Assembly (NCBI GenBank): GCA_910588505.1
Contig: CAJUPQ010000044.1
Location: 1-28,446 of the forward strand
Reading direction: 5' to 3'
DNA: 28,446 nt
From: an uncultured Hungatella sp.
Lineage (GTDB): Bacteria; Bacillota; Clostridia; Lachnospirales; Lachnospiraceae
Shown here: in pieces, positions 1-7,614 of the stretch
How the letters are laid out: every line of letters starts with the position of its first letter
Numbering within the stretch: the stretch's first letter is position 1
Made by a program: the position numbers and the translations under genes
The notes under the pieces: generated by a model
What the model was told of the DNA's origin: nothing
The model's database searches: none
Seen by the model: the letters and a program-made list of their open reading frames with translations, nothing else

Positions 1-60
1 CACATCTGTCAGAAAGCAATTTTCAAACACGCTCTAGTACATCGTTGCATTAATTTCTAG
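1..60 (-). repeat. Fragment of mosaic intergenic repeat (copy 1)
   Basis: The reverse complement of bases 1-40 resembles the left end of the repeat at 4379-4614: both have CTAGAGCGTGTTTGAAAATT, followed about 9 bases later by CAGATG. Bases 37-60 resemble the left end of the repeat at 6486 (ACATC, TTGCATTAATT, CTA, GCA). The element runs off the left edge of the window, so its full extent is unknown. It lies about 90 bases upstream of prmA. Confidence 0.6.
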
Positions 61-69
61 CATTTTCGG

Positions 70-130
70 CGGCTGTTTTCGCGGCGGAAGGGCACAAAGG
101 CAGCGCCTGGGACAGGACGCGAAACAGCCG
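70..130 (+). promoter_or_regulatory. Long hairpin in the prmA leader
   Basis: Bases 70-83 (CGGCTGTTTTCGCG) pair with 118-130 (CGCGAAACAGCCG) to give 13 base pairs with one bulged T and a loop of about 34 bases. No U-run follows, so it is not a typical intrinsic terminator. It ends just before the prmA ribosome binding site and could affect prmA translation or mRNA stability. The function is inference. Confidence 0.4.
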
Positions 131-151
131 ACAGGACAGGAGAGTAAAAGA

Positions 152-1108
152 ATGAAGTGGCATAAATTTACGCTGACCACCACCACTGCCGCGGTGGATC
201 TGGTCAGCTGCATGTTTGACGAGATCGGCATTGAGGGCATCGAGATTGAGGATAAGGTTCCCCTGACAGAGGCGGAGACCAAGGGTATGTTTATCGACAT
301 TCTGCCGGACATGGGGCCTGACGACGGGGTGGCCAGGGTTAGCTTCTATCTGGAGGATGTGTCAGATCTGGACCGCATCATGAAGGAGATTGAGGATGGG
401 CTTGACGAAATCAGCCGGTTTGTGGACGTGGGAGCCAGGACCATGGAGGCGTCGGAGACGGAGGATAAGGACTGGATCAACAACTGGAAGCAGTATTTTA
501 AACCCTTTGTTGTGGACGATATTTTGATTAAGCCTACCTGGGAGCCGGTGCCAGAGGGGCATGAGGACAAGCTTCTAATCCAGATTGACCCGGGGACGGC
601 CTTCGGAACGGGGCAGCATGAGACCACCCAGCTGTGTATCCGTCAGCTGCGAAAGTACGCGGCGGACGGGGCTAAGGTTCTGGACGTGGGGACGGGAAGC
701 GGCATCCTGGGTATCGCGGCCTTAAAACTGGGGGCCGGCCAGGTCTTCGGAACGGACCTGGACGAGAACGCCATCGCGGCCGTAAAGGAGAATCTTGAGG
801 CAAACGGTATCGGAGCGGAAAAGTTCCGGGTGGTTCAGGGAAATATTATTGAAGACAAGGAAGTTCAGGACATGGCCGGGTACGGATGCTATGATGTGGC
901 AGTGGCCAATATCCTGGCACCGGTGATCATCTTTTTGCAGGAGGAGATTCCCGTCCACTTAAAGAAGGGCGGCATCTTTATCACTTCCGGCATCATCAAC
1001 ACCAAGGAGGAGGACGTGAAGAGGGCCCTTGCCTCCAACCGGGAGCTGGAGATCATTGAGACCACATATCAGGGGGAATGGGTGTCCATTACCGCCAGAA
1101 AGCTGTAG
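152..1108 (+). CDS. prmA: Ribosomal protein L11 methyltransferase
   Basis: This 318-residue protein matches PrmA in length and layout. An N-terminal substrate-recognition domain (about residues 1-125) is followed by a Rossmann methyltransferase domain. The SAM-binding motif I is visible as VLDVGTGSG at residues 176-184, followed by an acidic strand-2 motif (GTDLDENA). A later VANILAPV motif corresponds to the catalytic N-x-L/A-x-x-P loop of the family. PrmA trimethylates ribosomal protein L11 in the cytoplasm using S-adenosylmethionine. The start is supported by ACAGGAGAG upstream at a suitable distance. rsmE follows after 8 bases, a pairing very common in Firmicutes (usually downstream of dnaJ, which would lie left of the window), so the two are probably co-transcribed. 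Confidence 0.96.
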   Translation: MKWHKFTLTTTTAAVDLVSCMFDEIGIEGIEIEDKVPLTEAETKGMFIDILPDMGPDDGVARVSFYLEDVSDLDRIMKEIEDGLDEISRFVDVGARTMEASETEDKDWINNWKQYFKPFVVDDILIKPTWEPVPEGHEDKLLIQIDPGTAFGTGQHETTQLCIRQLRKYAADGAKVLDVGTGSGILGIAALKLGAGQVFGTDLDENAIAAVKENLEANGIGAEKFRVVQGNIIEDKEVQDMAGYGCYDVAVANILAPVIIFLQEEIPVHLKKGGIFITSGIINTKEEDVKRALASNRELEIIETTYQGEWVSITARKL

Positions 1109-1116
1109 GTAAAGCA

Positions 1117-1857
1117 GTGTACCGTTTTTTTGTTGAGGAAGGACAGATCGAACAGGGTGAAGCCGTCATCACGGGAGGCGATGTAAACCACATCCGCAAC
1201 GTGCTGAGGATGAGGCCGGGGGATAAGGTGATGGTCAGCGACGGGAAGGAGCGGGACTACTGCTGCCGGCTTAAGGAGATTGGCTGCGACAGGGTGATTG
1301 CGGATATTTTAGAGGAGAAACCTGCAGAGACAGAGCTGCCTGCCAGGCTTTATCTGTTCCAGGGACTTCCCAAGAGCGACAAGATGGAGCTGATCATCCA
1401 GAAGGCGGTGGAGCTGGGTGTGTACCAGGTGATCCCGGTAGTTACCCGGCGGGCGGTGGTGAAGCTGGATGAGAAGAAGGAAGAGGCAAAAGTCAGGCGG
1501 TGGAACAAAATCGCCGAGAGCGCGGCCAAACAGTCGGGCAGAAGCGTGATCCCCCAGGTGACGGTGGTGATGTCTTTTAAGGAGGCGCTGACTTTTGCCG
1601 GCGGGTTTGAGGTAAAGGTGATCCCTTTTGAACACGCCAGGGGAATGGACGGGACGCGGCAGGAGTTTGGACGTATCGGTCCCGGCATGGATGTGGGGAT
1701 CTTTATCGGCCCGGAGGGCGGATTTGAGGATGAGGAGATCGCCTTGGCCGCGTCCGCAGGCGTCAGGGCCGTCTCCCTTGGAAGGCGGATCCTTCGGACG
1801 GAGACGGCGGGGCTGATGGTGATGTCGGTGATCGGGTATCTGCTGGAGACCAGATAG
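1117..1857 (+). CDS. rsmE: 16S rRNA (uracil-1498-N3)-methyltransferase
   Basis: The protein is about 246 residues, the normal RsmE length. The SPOUT-class knot region is visible near the C terminus as IGPEGGFEDEE followed by LGRRILRTETA, the SAM-binding trefoil motifs of this family. The N-terminal PUA-like domain begins YRFFVEEGQ. RsmE methylates N3 of U1498 in 16S rRNA in the assembled 30S subunit. I chose the GTG at 1117, 8 bases after the prmA stop, because homologues start at this point. The in-frame ATG at 1078 would add 13 unconserved residues that overlap prmA. The ribosome binding site is weak (GTAGGTAAA), which suggests translational coupling to prmA. Confidence 0.93.
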   Translation: MYRFFVEEGQIEQGEAVITGGDVNHIRNVLRMRPGDKVMVSDGKERDYCCRLKEIGCDRVIADILEEKPAETELPARLYLFQGLPKSDKMELIIQKAVELGVYQVIPVVTRRAVVKLDEKKEEAKVRRWNKIAESAAKQSGRSVIPQVTVVMSFKEALTFAGGFEVKVIPFEHARGMDGTRQEFGRIGPGMDVGIFIGPEGGFEDEEIALAASAGVRAVSLGRRILRTETAGLMVMSVIGYLLETR

Positions 1858-2009
1858 TGAGGCTGATACATCGTTGACTGACGACAACGTGGCAGATGGC
1901 AAAATAGGCGGTGCTGAAAGTGTGATTACTGACCGGATGGAGCCTGGGCGGTTAGACGGCATCCCCTGCAGGATTAAAGAAGTTTGGCAAGGATAAGAGG
2001 AAGTTGACA

Positions 2010-3164
2010 ATGGAAGCGTATTTTGACAATTCAGCCACCACAAAGGTGTTTGACTGTGTAAAAGATATTGTGGTGAAAACCATGACGGAGGATTACGGAA
2101 ATGCCGCGTCCAGGCACATAAAGGGTGTGGAGGCGGAGCGGTATATCCGGGAGGCCAGAAGCGTTATCGCCAAATCCTTAAAGGTACAGGACAAGGAGAT
2201 CGTGTTTACCTCCGGCGGCTCCGAGTCCAACAACATGGCCCTCATCGGAGGGGCTATGGCAAACCGCCGCAGAGGCGGCCACATCATCAGCACCAATGTG
2301 GAGCATTCGTCGGTGTACAATACTCTGGGCTTTCTTGGAGAGCAGGGGTTTGAGATCACCTACCTGCCGGTGGACGGCCACGGGCACATCAGCCTGTCTC
2401 AGCTGAAGGACAGCCTGCGAAAGGACACCATCCTGGTGTCGGTGATGTATGTGAACAATGAGGTGGGCTCCGTGGAGCCGGTGGAGGAGATTGGGAAGGT
2501 CATAAAGGAATGCCGGCCTCAGGCTTTGTTCCATGTGGATGCAATCCAGGCCTACGGAAAGTATGAGATACGGCCAAAGCGCCAGGGCATTGATCTGCTC
2601 AGCGTCAGCGGCCACAAACTTCACGGGCCAAAGGGTGTGGGATTTCTGTATATAGACGAGAAGGCGAAGGTGAGGCCTTTGATATATGGCGGCGGCCAGC
2701 AGAAAGGCATGCGGTCTGGTACGGAGAACGTGCCTGGGGTGGCGGGACTGGGGGCTGCTGTCCGGGAGATTTACAGGGACCATCAGAGCAAGGTGGATTA
2801 CCTGTACGGACTGAAAGCCCACTTTATGGAACGGCTTGGGGAGGTGGAGGGCTGTGTGATCAACAGCCGGCCAGGGCGGGAGAGCGCCCCCCAGATCGTC
2901 AATGTCAGCTTTGAGGGGATCCGCAGCGAGGTGCTTCTCCACGCCCTGGAGGAGAGGGGGATTTACGTGTCCTCCGGTTCGGCCTGCTCCAGCAATCACC
3001 CCGGGCTCAGCGGGACGCTGAAAGGGATCGGGGTGCGGCCGGAGCTTTTGGACGCCACTCTGCGGTTCAGCTTCGGACTGTTTAATAAGAAGGAAGAGAT
3101 CGACTACGCCATTGAGGTCTTGAAGGAGCTTTTGCCGGTGCTTCGCAGATACCGGAGAGGGTAG
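2010..3164 (+). CDS. Cysteine desulfurase (NifS/IscS-like), sulfur donor for ThiI
   Basis: This 384-residue class V aminotransferase-fold protein removes sulfur from cysteine as an enzyme persulfide and releases alanine. The PLP-binding lysine is K203 in SGHKLHGPKG, and the persulfide cysteine is C326 in SSGSACSS. The N terminus YFDNSATT is characteristic of the family. I used the ATG at 2010, preceded by AAGAGGAAG; a TTG two codons upstream is also possible. The stop is 45 bases before thiI. This pairing is the usual one in Firmicutes, where the dedicated desulfurase (NifZ in B. subtilis) loads ThiI for 4-thiouridine synthesis. That job is inferred from context; a role in Fe-S cluster assembly cannot be excluded. 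Confidence 0.9.
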   Translation: MEAYFDNSATTKVFDCVKDIVVKTMTEDYGNAASRHIKGVEAERYIREARSVIAKSLKVQDKEIVFTSGGSESNNMALIGGAMANRRRGGHIISTNVEHSSVYNTLGFLGEQGFEITYLPVDGHGHISLSQLKDSLRKDTILVSVMYVNNEVGSVEPVEEIGKVIKECRPQALFHVDAIQAYGKYEIRPKRQGIDLLSVSGHKLHGPKGVGFLYIDEKAKVRPLIYGGGQQKGMRSGTENVPGVAGLGAAVREIYRDHQSKVDYLYGLKAHFMERLGEVEGCVINSRPGRESAPQIVNVSFEGIRSEVLLHALEERGIYVSSGSACSSNHPGLSGTLKGIGVRPELLDATLRFSFGLFNKKEEIDYAIEVLKELLPVLRRYRRG

Positions 3165-3208
3165 GAGAAAGGTTAAAGATTAGGAAGAGAGGACGGCAAA
3201 AAGAGCAG

Positions 3209-4393
3209 ATGATGTTGTATCAGTCATTTTTGATTAAGTACGCGGAGATCGGTACCAAAGGGAAGAATCGGTATCTGTTTGAGGATGCCCTGATGAAGCA
3301 GATACGCCACGCCTTAAAGGAGGTGGACGGCGCCTTTGCGGTGACCAAGGAGTTTGGCCGCATCTATGTGGAGGCAAAGGGGGAGTACGATTTTGAGGAC
3401 ACTGTGGCAGCGCTTGGGCGGGTATTCGGCATTGCCTGGATCTGCCCCATGTTTCAGATCGAGGAGAAGGATTTTGACAACCTGAAAAAGGAGGTTGTGG
3501 CTTATATGGACCGGGTGTACCCAGACAAGAATCTGACGTTTAAAGTGGACTCCCGCAGGGCGGACAAAAAGTATCCGGTGCCGTCGGAGCAGATGAACCG
3601 GGATCTGGGGGAGGCGGTGTTAAACGCGTTTCCTCAGATGAAGGTGGATGTACACCATCCCCAGGTGATGCTCCACGTCGAAGTGCGGAATATGGTGAAC
3701 ATCTATTCCCGGATGATCCCCGGGCCCGGCGGGATGCCGGTGGGGACCAACGGCAGGGCCATGCTGCTTCTGTCAGGAGGCATCGACAGCCCGGTGGCCG
3801 GGTATATGACAGCCAAAAGGGGCGTCAAGGTGGAGGCGGTTTATTTCCACGCGCCGCCCTACACCAGTGAGAGGGCAAAACAGAAGGTGGTGGATCTGGC
3901 CAGGCTGGTGTCCAGGTATTCCGGCCCCATGAGGCTTCATGTGGTGAATTTTACGGATATCCAGCTGTATATCTATGACCAGTGCCCCCATGAGGAGCTG
4001 ACCATCATCATGCGGCGGTATATGATGCGGATCGCGGAGATGATCGGGAAGGAGTCGGAGTGCCTGGCGCTTATTACGGGGGAGAGTATCGGGCAGGTGG
4101 CCTCCCAGACGGTCCAGTCTCTGGCTGCCACCAATGAGGTATGTACCATGCCGGTGTTTCGGCCGGTTATCGGCTTTGACAAGCAGGAGATCGTGGATAT
4201 CGCGGAGAAGATCGGGACCTATGAGACTTCCATCGAGCCTTTTGAAGACTGCTGCACCATATTTGTGGCAAAGCATCCGGTGACAAAGCCCAATGTGAAG
4301 ATGATCCGGCGGTCAGAGGAGAAGCTGGCAGAGAAGATCGACGACATGGTGAGAACGGCTGTGGACACGAGGGAGATCCTAGAGCGTGTTTGA
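3209..4393 (+). CDS. thiI: tRNA 4-thiouridine synthase
   Basis: The 394-residue protein has the Gram-positive ThiI layout: N-terminal ferredoxin-like and THUMP domains (about 1-165), then a PP-loop ATPase domain with SGGIDS at residues 189-194. It lacks the C-terminal rhodanese domain found in E. coli ThiI. The conserved cysteine pair is C348-C349 in EDCCTIF. ThiI adenylates U8 of tRNA and inserts sulfur to make s4U, and it can also supply thiazole sulfur. The desulfurase immediately upstream is the likely sulfur donor. Two adjacent ATGs (3209, 3212) could start translation. The last four residues (LERV) and the stop codon lie inside the intergenic repeat that begins near 4379, so that repeat now defines the C terminus. 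Confidence 0.95.
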   Translation: MMLYQSFLIKYAEIGTKGKNRYLFEDALMKQIRHALKEVDGAFAVTKEFGRIYVEAKGEYDFEDTVAALGRVFGIAWICPMFQIEEKDFDNLKKEVVAYMDRVYPDKNLTFKVDSRRADKKYPVPSEQMNRDLGEAVLNAFPQMKVDVHHPQVMLHVEVRNMVNIYSRMIPGPGGMPVGTNGRAMLLLSGGIDSPVAGYMTAKRGVKVEAVYFHAPPYTSERAKQKVVDLARLVSRYSGPMRLHVVNFTDIQLYIYDQCPHEELTIIMRRYMMRIAEMIGKESECLALITGESIGQVASQTVQSLAATNEVCTMPVFRPVIGFDKQEIVDIAEKIGTYETSIEPFEDCCTIFVAKHPVTKPNVKMIRRSEEKLAEKIDDMVRTAVDTREILERV

Positions 4394-4614
4394 AAATTCA
4401 TTCCCGCCAGATGCGCGCCCCACTTCGCGGTATATTTGAGCCAAATTCAGGTTACATAGCCCGCTATGCGCCCTTCATTTGGCTCAAATTATCGGTGTCA
4501 TCTGTGCGTCTGCGAAGCGACGGCACAGTGGTGCCTACGTCTAGCTTTGCAGACGTGCAGAGGGCGCTGATAGTGAGTGATTTATTCAGCGGACTTTAGG
4601 CAAGACTGTACTAG
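4379..4614 (+). repeat. Mosaic hairpin-rich intergenic repeat (copy 2)
   Basis: This element fills most of the 373-base gap between thiI and the HPr-like gene. It contains nested palindromes. TTTGAGCCAAAT at 4435-4446 pairs with 4477-4488, with an inner stem CATAGC/GCTATG. CGTCTGCGAAGC at 4507-4518 pairs with 4544-4555 with one G-U, again with an inner stem (GGCAC/GTGCC). Bases 4491-4558 match the reverse complement of 6540-6607 at about 61 of 68 positions. Bases 4581-4614 match 6617-6650 in direct orientation at about 28 of 34. The left end matches the fragment at 1-60. It appears to be a REP-like non-coding family; no transposase is present. Nothing else is visible in this gap apart from the terminator near 4731. 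Confidence 0.75.
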
Positions 4615-4725
4615 TGTGCAGCTGCGAGACGGGGCTGGGGGGAATGTGATCTTGACGGAAGGTTACAGGTAAGATTATGCCTCCCAATGGGAAAGTGAAG
4701 GTGGAAAGACGTGGGGAAAGGGTGA

Positions 4726-4755
4726 AAAAGGGCTGGAATGTGAAATTCCAGCCCT
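4726..4755 (-). terminator. Intrinsic terminator of the HPr-like gene
   Basis: GGGCTGGAAT at 4731-4740 and ATTCCAGCCC at 4746-4755 form a perfect 10-bp stem with loop GTGAA. On the minus strand it is followed by a U-run (the AAAAA at 4726-4730 on the plus strand). It lies 11 bases beyond the stop codon of the minus-strand gene. Confidence 0.88.
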
Positions 4756-4766
4756 GATGCTTACAT

Positions 4767-5006
4767 TCAGCGGATGATATAGGGGGAGAGGACGCCTAAG
4801 ATCTCCTCCACGCTGGCCTCACTCTCTGTGTGGATGTTCAGATCAATGGGTTTGGAAAGGTCCAGACTGAAGATGCCCATGATGGATTTGGCGTCGATTA
4901 CATATCTGCCGGATACCAAGTCGAAATCTACATCAAACTTTGTCAGGTCGTTGACAAAGGATTTTACTTTATCAATGGAATTTAATGAAATACGTACTGT
5001 TTTCAT
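4767..5006 (-). CDS. HPr-family protein lacking the phosphocarrier histidine
   Basis: This 79-residue protein has the size and pattern of HPr, the PTS phosphocarrier. AKSIMGIFSLDL (about residues 39-50) aligns with the Ser46 region of HPr (KSIMGVMSL). The active-site segment, normally GxHARPA with His15, is replaced by SIDKVKSF, so no phosphocarrier histidine is present. That pattern resembles B. subtilis Crh, which keeps Ser46 but lacks His15 and acts in carbon catabolite repression with CcpA. A regulatory role is therefore plausible but is inference. The gene stands alone, with a strong promoter (5041-5069), an AAGGAGG site 6 bases before ATG and its own terminator. It is divergent from mtaB. 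Confidence 0.82.
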   Translation of the reverse strand: MKTVRISLNSIDKVKSFVNDLTKFDVDFDLVSGRYVIDAKSIMGIFSLDLSKPIDLNIHTESEASVEEILGVLSPYIIR

Positions 5007-5040
5007 GGAAAACCTCCTTAAGTGTTAATGATCTATGTAA

Positions 5041-5069
5041 ATAGTACAGAAATGAGAGGGAAAAGTCAA
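5041..5069 (-). promoter_or_regulatory. Promoter of the HPr-like gene
   Basis: On the minus strand TTGACT (5064-5069) and TACTAT (5041-5046) are separated by exactly 17 bases, a sigma-A type promoter. It lies about 35 bases upstream of the start codon of the HPr-like gene. Confidence 0.75.
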
Positions 5070-5098
5070 TAGTTAGTTTGCCGAAAGGGAGGAATTTT

Positions 5099-6415
5099 AT
5101 GAGGAAAGCAGCCCTGCGCAATCTGGGATGTAAAGTGAATTTTTATGAGACGGAGGCTATGACCCAGCTTCTGGAGGAGGCCGGGTATGAGATCGTGGAT
5201 TTTGAGGACATGGCGGATGTTTATGTGGTCAACACTTGTTCCGTGACCAATATTGCGGACCGGAAGTCCAGGCAGATGCTCCACCGGGCAAAGAGGAGAA
5301 ATCACGACAGCGTGGTGGTGGCTGTGGGGTGTTACGCGCAGGCGGCGGGAGACAGGCTGAAAGAGGACTGGGCCGTGGACATCATTGTGGGGAATGACCG
5401 GAAGACAGAACTTGTAAAGATCCTAGAGGAGTATTTCGGAGGCAGGGAGTTAAAGAGGGAGGAGTATCTCATTGATATCAGCAGGGCAAAAGAGTATGAG
5501 CGGCTGGGGATCAAAAGGGGATCGGAGCATACCAGGGCGTTTATCAAGATCCAGGACGGGTGCAATCAGTTTTGCAGTTACTGTGTCATCCCCTACACAA
5601 GGGGGCGGATCAGAAGCAGGAGGCCGGAGGAGATTCTTAAGGAGGCCCGGGGGCTGGTGGACTTAGGATATATGGAGATCGTGCTGACGGGGATCCATCT
5701 AAGCTCTTACGGCGAGGACCTTTCGGAGAAGGAGCCCCTTCTTGGGCTTATGGCCCGGCTGGACGGCATAGAGGGGCTGAAACGGATCCGGCTGGGGTCT
5801 TTGGAGCCCAGGATCATTACGGAGGAGTTTGTGAAGGGGCTGGCCCAGCTTGGGACTCTCTGCCCCCATTTTCATCTGTCCCTCCAGAGCGGCAGCGATG
5901 AGGTACTCAAACGGATGAACCGCCATTATACCCGGGAGGAGTTTAAAAGGGGCTGTGAGCTTTTGCGGACATGGTTTGACAATCCGGCCATCACCACAGA
6001 CGTGATCGTGGGCTTCCCCCAGGAGACGGTCAGGGAGTTCGGAGAGACGGTGGCGCTTGTGCGGGATATCCGGTTTTATGAGCTGCATGTGTTTAAGTTC
6101 TCGAAACGGGAGGGAACCAGGGCCGCGGATATGGACGGACAGGTGGGAGAGCCCATTAAATCCGCCAGGAGCGATATCCTTCTTAAGATCGGGCGGGAGC
6201 TGTCACTGGAATACCGGAAAAGCCTCATAGGGCAGACACGGGAGGTTTTGATGGAGGAGAAGATGATTGTTGACGGGACAGAGTATCTGATCGGACATAC
6301 GAAGGAGTATGTGAAGGCGGCAGTTTTGTGGGATGAGAGCCTGAAAGGGAAGATGGTGACAGGCGTTTTGAAGGGGATGCTGACAGATGAGGTGGCGCTG
6401 CTGGAAGAGGCGTGA
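5099..6415 (+). CDS. mtaB: tRNA t6A37 methylthiotransferase MtaB
   Basis: This 438-residue methylthiotransferase converts t6A37 to ms2t6A37 in ANN-decoding tRNAs. The N-terminal UPF0004 domain supplies the first [4Fe-4S] cluster through C11 (LGCKVN), C47 (NTCSVTN) and C78 (VGCYAQ). The radical-SAM cluster cysteines are C155, C159 and C162 in CNQFCSYC, followed by IPYTRGRIRSR. A C-terminal TRAM-like segment occupies roughly the last 65 residues. LGCKVN with NTCSVT points to MtaB rather than MiaB or RimO. I chose ATG 5099, preceded by GGGAGGAATTTT, over an in-frame TTG at 5078. The gene follows thiI in tRNA-modification context but is separated from it by a repeat and the divergent HPr-like gene. 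Confidence 0.94.
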   Translation: MRKAALRNLGCKVNFYETEAMTQLLEEAGYEIVDFEDMADVYVVNTCSVTNIADRKSRQMLHRAKRRNHDSVVVAVGCYAQAAGDRLKEDWAVDIIVGNDRKTELVKILEEYFGGRELKREEYLIDISRAKEYERLGIKRGSEHTRAFIKIQDGCNQFCSYCVIPYTRGRIRSRRPEEILKEARGLVDLGYMEIVLTGIHLSSYGEDLSEKEPLLGLMARLDGIEGLKRIRLGSLEPRIITEEFVKGLAQLGTLCPHFHLSLQSGSDEVLKRMNRHYTREEFKRGCELLRTWFDNPAITTDVIVGFPQETVREFGETVALVRDIRFYELHVFKFSKREGTRAADMDGQVGEPIKSARSDILLKIGRELSLEYRKSLIGQTREVLMEEKMIVDGTEYLIGHTKEYVKAAVLWDESLKGKMVTGVLKGMLTDEVALLEEA

Positions 6416-6434
6416 GAGGGGATGGGAATCCTGA

Positions 6435-6472
6435 TAGGGTCTTAAGAATGATTTCTTGCGCAAAATGGGAAT
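6435..6472 (+). repeat. 38-base flank repeat, also at 24100-24137
   Basis: Just past mtaB, these bases match 24100-24137 at about 31 of 38 positions, sharing TAGGG, CTTA, GATTTC and CAAAATGG. The same two regions also share GTTTATCCAGGTTA at 6658-6671 and 24342-24355. Non-coding; alignment by eye. Confidence 0.6.
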
Positions 6473-6485
6473 AATTAAATTGGTG

Positions 6486-6650
6486 TATAACATCATTGCA
6501 TTAATTCCTAAGCAATAGTACTCGCTCTCTACGTCAGGAGCACGTCTGCGAAGCTAGATGTAGGGTCCACTACACCGTCGCTTCGCAGACGCACAGATGA
6601 CACCGATATAAAGCAATTTATTCACCGAAATTTAAGCAATGCTGTACTAG
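6486..6650 (-). repeat. Mosaic hairpin-rich intergenic repeat (copy 3)
   Basis: This element lies in the 360-base gap between mtaB and ireB. A perfect 12-bp palindrome pairs CGTCTGCGAAGC (about 6543-6554) with GCTTCGCAGACG (about 6580-6591), with an inner TGTAG/CTACA stem. Bases 6540-6607 are the reverse complement of 4491-4558 at about 90 percent identity, while 6617-6650 match 4581-4614 in the same orientation. The hairpin core is therefore flipped relative to its right flank between the two copies. Its left end (about 6490-6513) resembles 38-60. The rest of this gap holds the flank repeat at 6435 and the ireB promoter. Confidence 0.72.
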
Positions 6651-6715
6651 AGTCCCTGTTTATCCAGGTTAAGCGATGAACGTCATCCTCGATAAATATT
6701 TTATAAATATCCCTC

Positions 6716-6744
6716 TTTACGAATTGTCAAAAGTAGTATAGAAT
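6716..6744 (+). promoter_or_regulatory. Probable promoter of ireB operon
   Basis: TTTACG (6716-6721) and TAGAAT (6739-6744) are 17 bases apart and lie about 30 bases upstream of the ireB start. The -35 match is moderate, the -10 match good. Position after the repeat and before a conserved operon supports the call. Confidence 0.5.
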
Positions 6745-6775
6745 AGATAGGAACAGTTAAAGGACGTGAGGACAG

Positions 6776-7036
6776 ATGGGAGATATTCATAATACACAAT
6801 TTTTCAGAGCGGCACAAGAGAATACCATGGATGTGAGCCAGGTGTTGGAGCAGGTATATCAGGCTCTGACAGAGAAGGGGTATAACCCGGTGAATCAGAT
6901 CGTGGGGTATATCATGTCTGGAGATCCAACTTACATTACCAGCCATAAGAACGCCAGAAGTCTCATTATGAAGGTGGAGCGGGATGAGATTCTGGAGGAA
7001 CTTCTGTCTGTGTATATTGATGCAAGACTAAGGTAG
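6776..7036 (+). CDS. ireB: IreB family regulatory phosphoprotein (UPF0297)
   Basis: This 86-residue cytoplasmic protein is full length for the UPF0297/IreB family. Conserved stretches are the N-terminal TQFFRA, then EKGYNPVNQIVGYIMSGDPTYITSHKNAR. In Enterococcus faecalis IreB is phosphorylated by the PASTA kinase IreK and negatively regulates cephalosporin resistance. The same job here is inferred by homology. The gene opens the ireB-ruvX-DUF1292 cluster widely conserved in Firmicutes (yrzL-yrrK-yrzB in B. subtilis). A GAGG site precedes the ATG by 5 bases. A gap of 106 bases separates it from ruvX. Confidence 0.93.
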   Translation: MGDIHNTQFFRAAQENTMDVSQVLEQVYQALTEKGYNPVNQIVGYIMSGDPTYITSHKNARSLIMKVERDEILEELLSVYIDARLR

Positions 7037-7142
7037 ATTCGTGTAAAGTACCATTAGAAGGCTGTCAGATCATGCTGCCGTGGGCACGTCTGGCAGTTTA
7101 TGTCATTTTAAGTAACAGTTCAAGAGTCATGGAGTAAATAAA

Positions 7143-7607
7143 ATGAGGATCATGGGTTTGGACTATGGATCAAAGACCGTGGGGGTGGCTGTGTGTGACC
7201 CTTTAGGTTATACTGCCCAGGCGGTGGAAACCATTGTCAGGAAAGAGGAGAATAAGTTCCGTGAGACCTTCAGGCGGATCGAGGAGCTGGCCCGGGAGTT
7301 TGAGATTACATCTATTGTTTTGGGTTATCCTAAAAATATGGACGGTTCCGTGGGAGAGCGGGCCAGGAAGACCGAGGAGTTTAAAGACATGCTGGAAAAG
7401 CGGACAGGCTTTCCGGTGATCTTGTGGGATGAGCGGCTGACTACGGTTGAGGCTAACGGGATCTTGCGGGAGAGCGGCGTGCCTGCGTCGGAGCGAAAGA
7501 AAGTGATCGATCAGGTGGCGGCGGGGATCATCCTCCAGAGTTATCTGGATACCATGGAGAGGATGAGATTTGGATCAGACGAAAGGAATGACGAAAGCAG
7601 TGAATGA
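7143..7607 (+). CDS. ruvX: Holliday junction resolvase-like / pre-16S rRNA nuclease YqgF
   Basis: The 154-residue protein has the RNase H-like fold signature of YqgF/RuvX: MGLDYGSKTVGVAV at the N terminus with the first catalytic Asp, LGYPKNMDGSVGERA in the middle, WDERLTTVEA, and a late IDQVAAGIILQSYLD containing the last acidic residue. The family processes the 5' end of pre-16S rRNA in E. coli and was originally proposed as a Holliday junction resolvase. GGAG precedes ATG 7143 by about 8 bases. It is second in the conserved ireB-ruvX-DUF1292 order. The C-terminal 15 residues are charged and overlap alternative starts of the next gene. Confidence 0.95.
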   Translation: MRIMGLDYGSKTVGVAVCDPLGYTAQAVETIVRKEENKFRETFRRIEELAREFEITSIVLGYPKNMDGSVGERARKTEEFKDMLEKRTGFPVILWDERLTTVEANGILRESGVPASERKKVIDQVAAGIILQSYLDTMERMRFGSDERNDESSE

Positions 7608-7614
7608 GGAGAAG

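Noticed and set aside
1858..2009. Possible promoter or small gene between rsmE and the cysteine desulfurase
   Set aside because: TTGACT at about 1873 has no acceptable -10 partner, and no frame with a start and ribosome binding site is convincing.
4390..4599. 69-codon plus-strand ORF after thiI
   Set aside because: It lies entirely inside the hairpin-rich repeat; the reading frame follows the palindromes, no ribosome binding site is present, and it is not preserved in the copy at 6486-6650.
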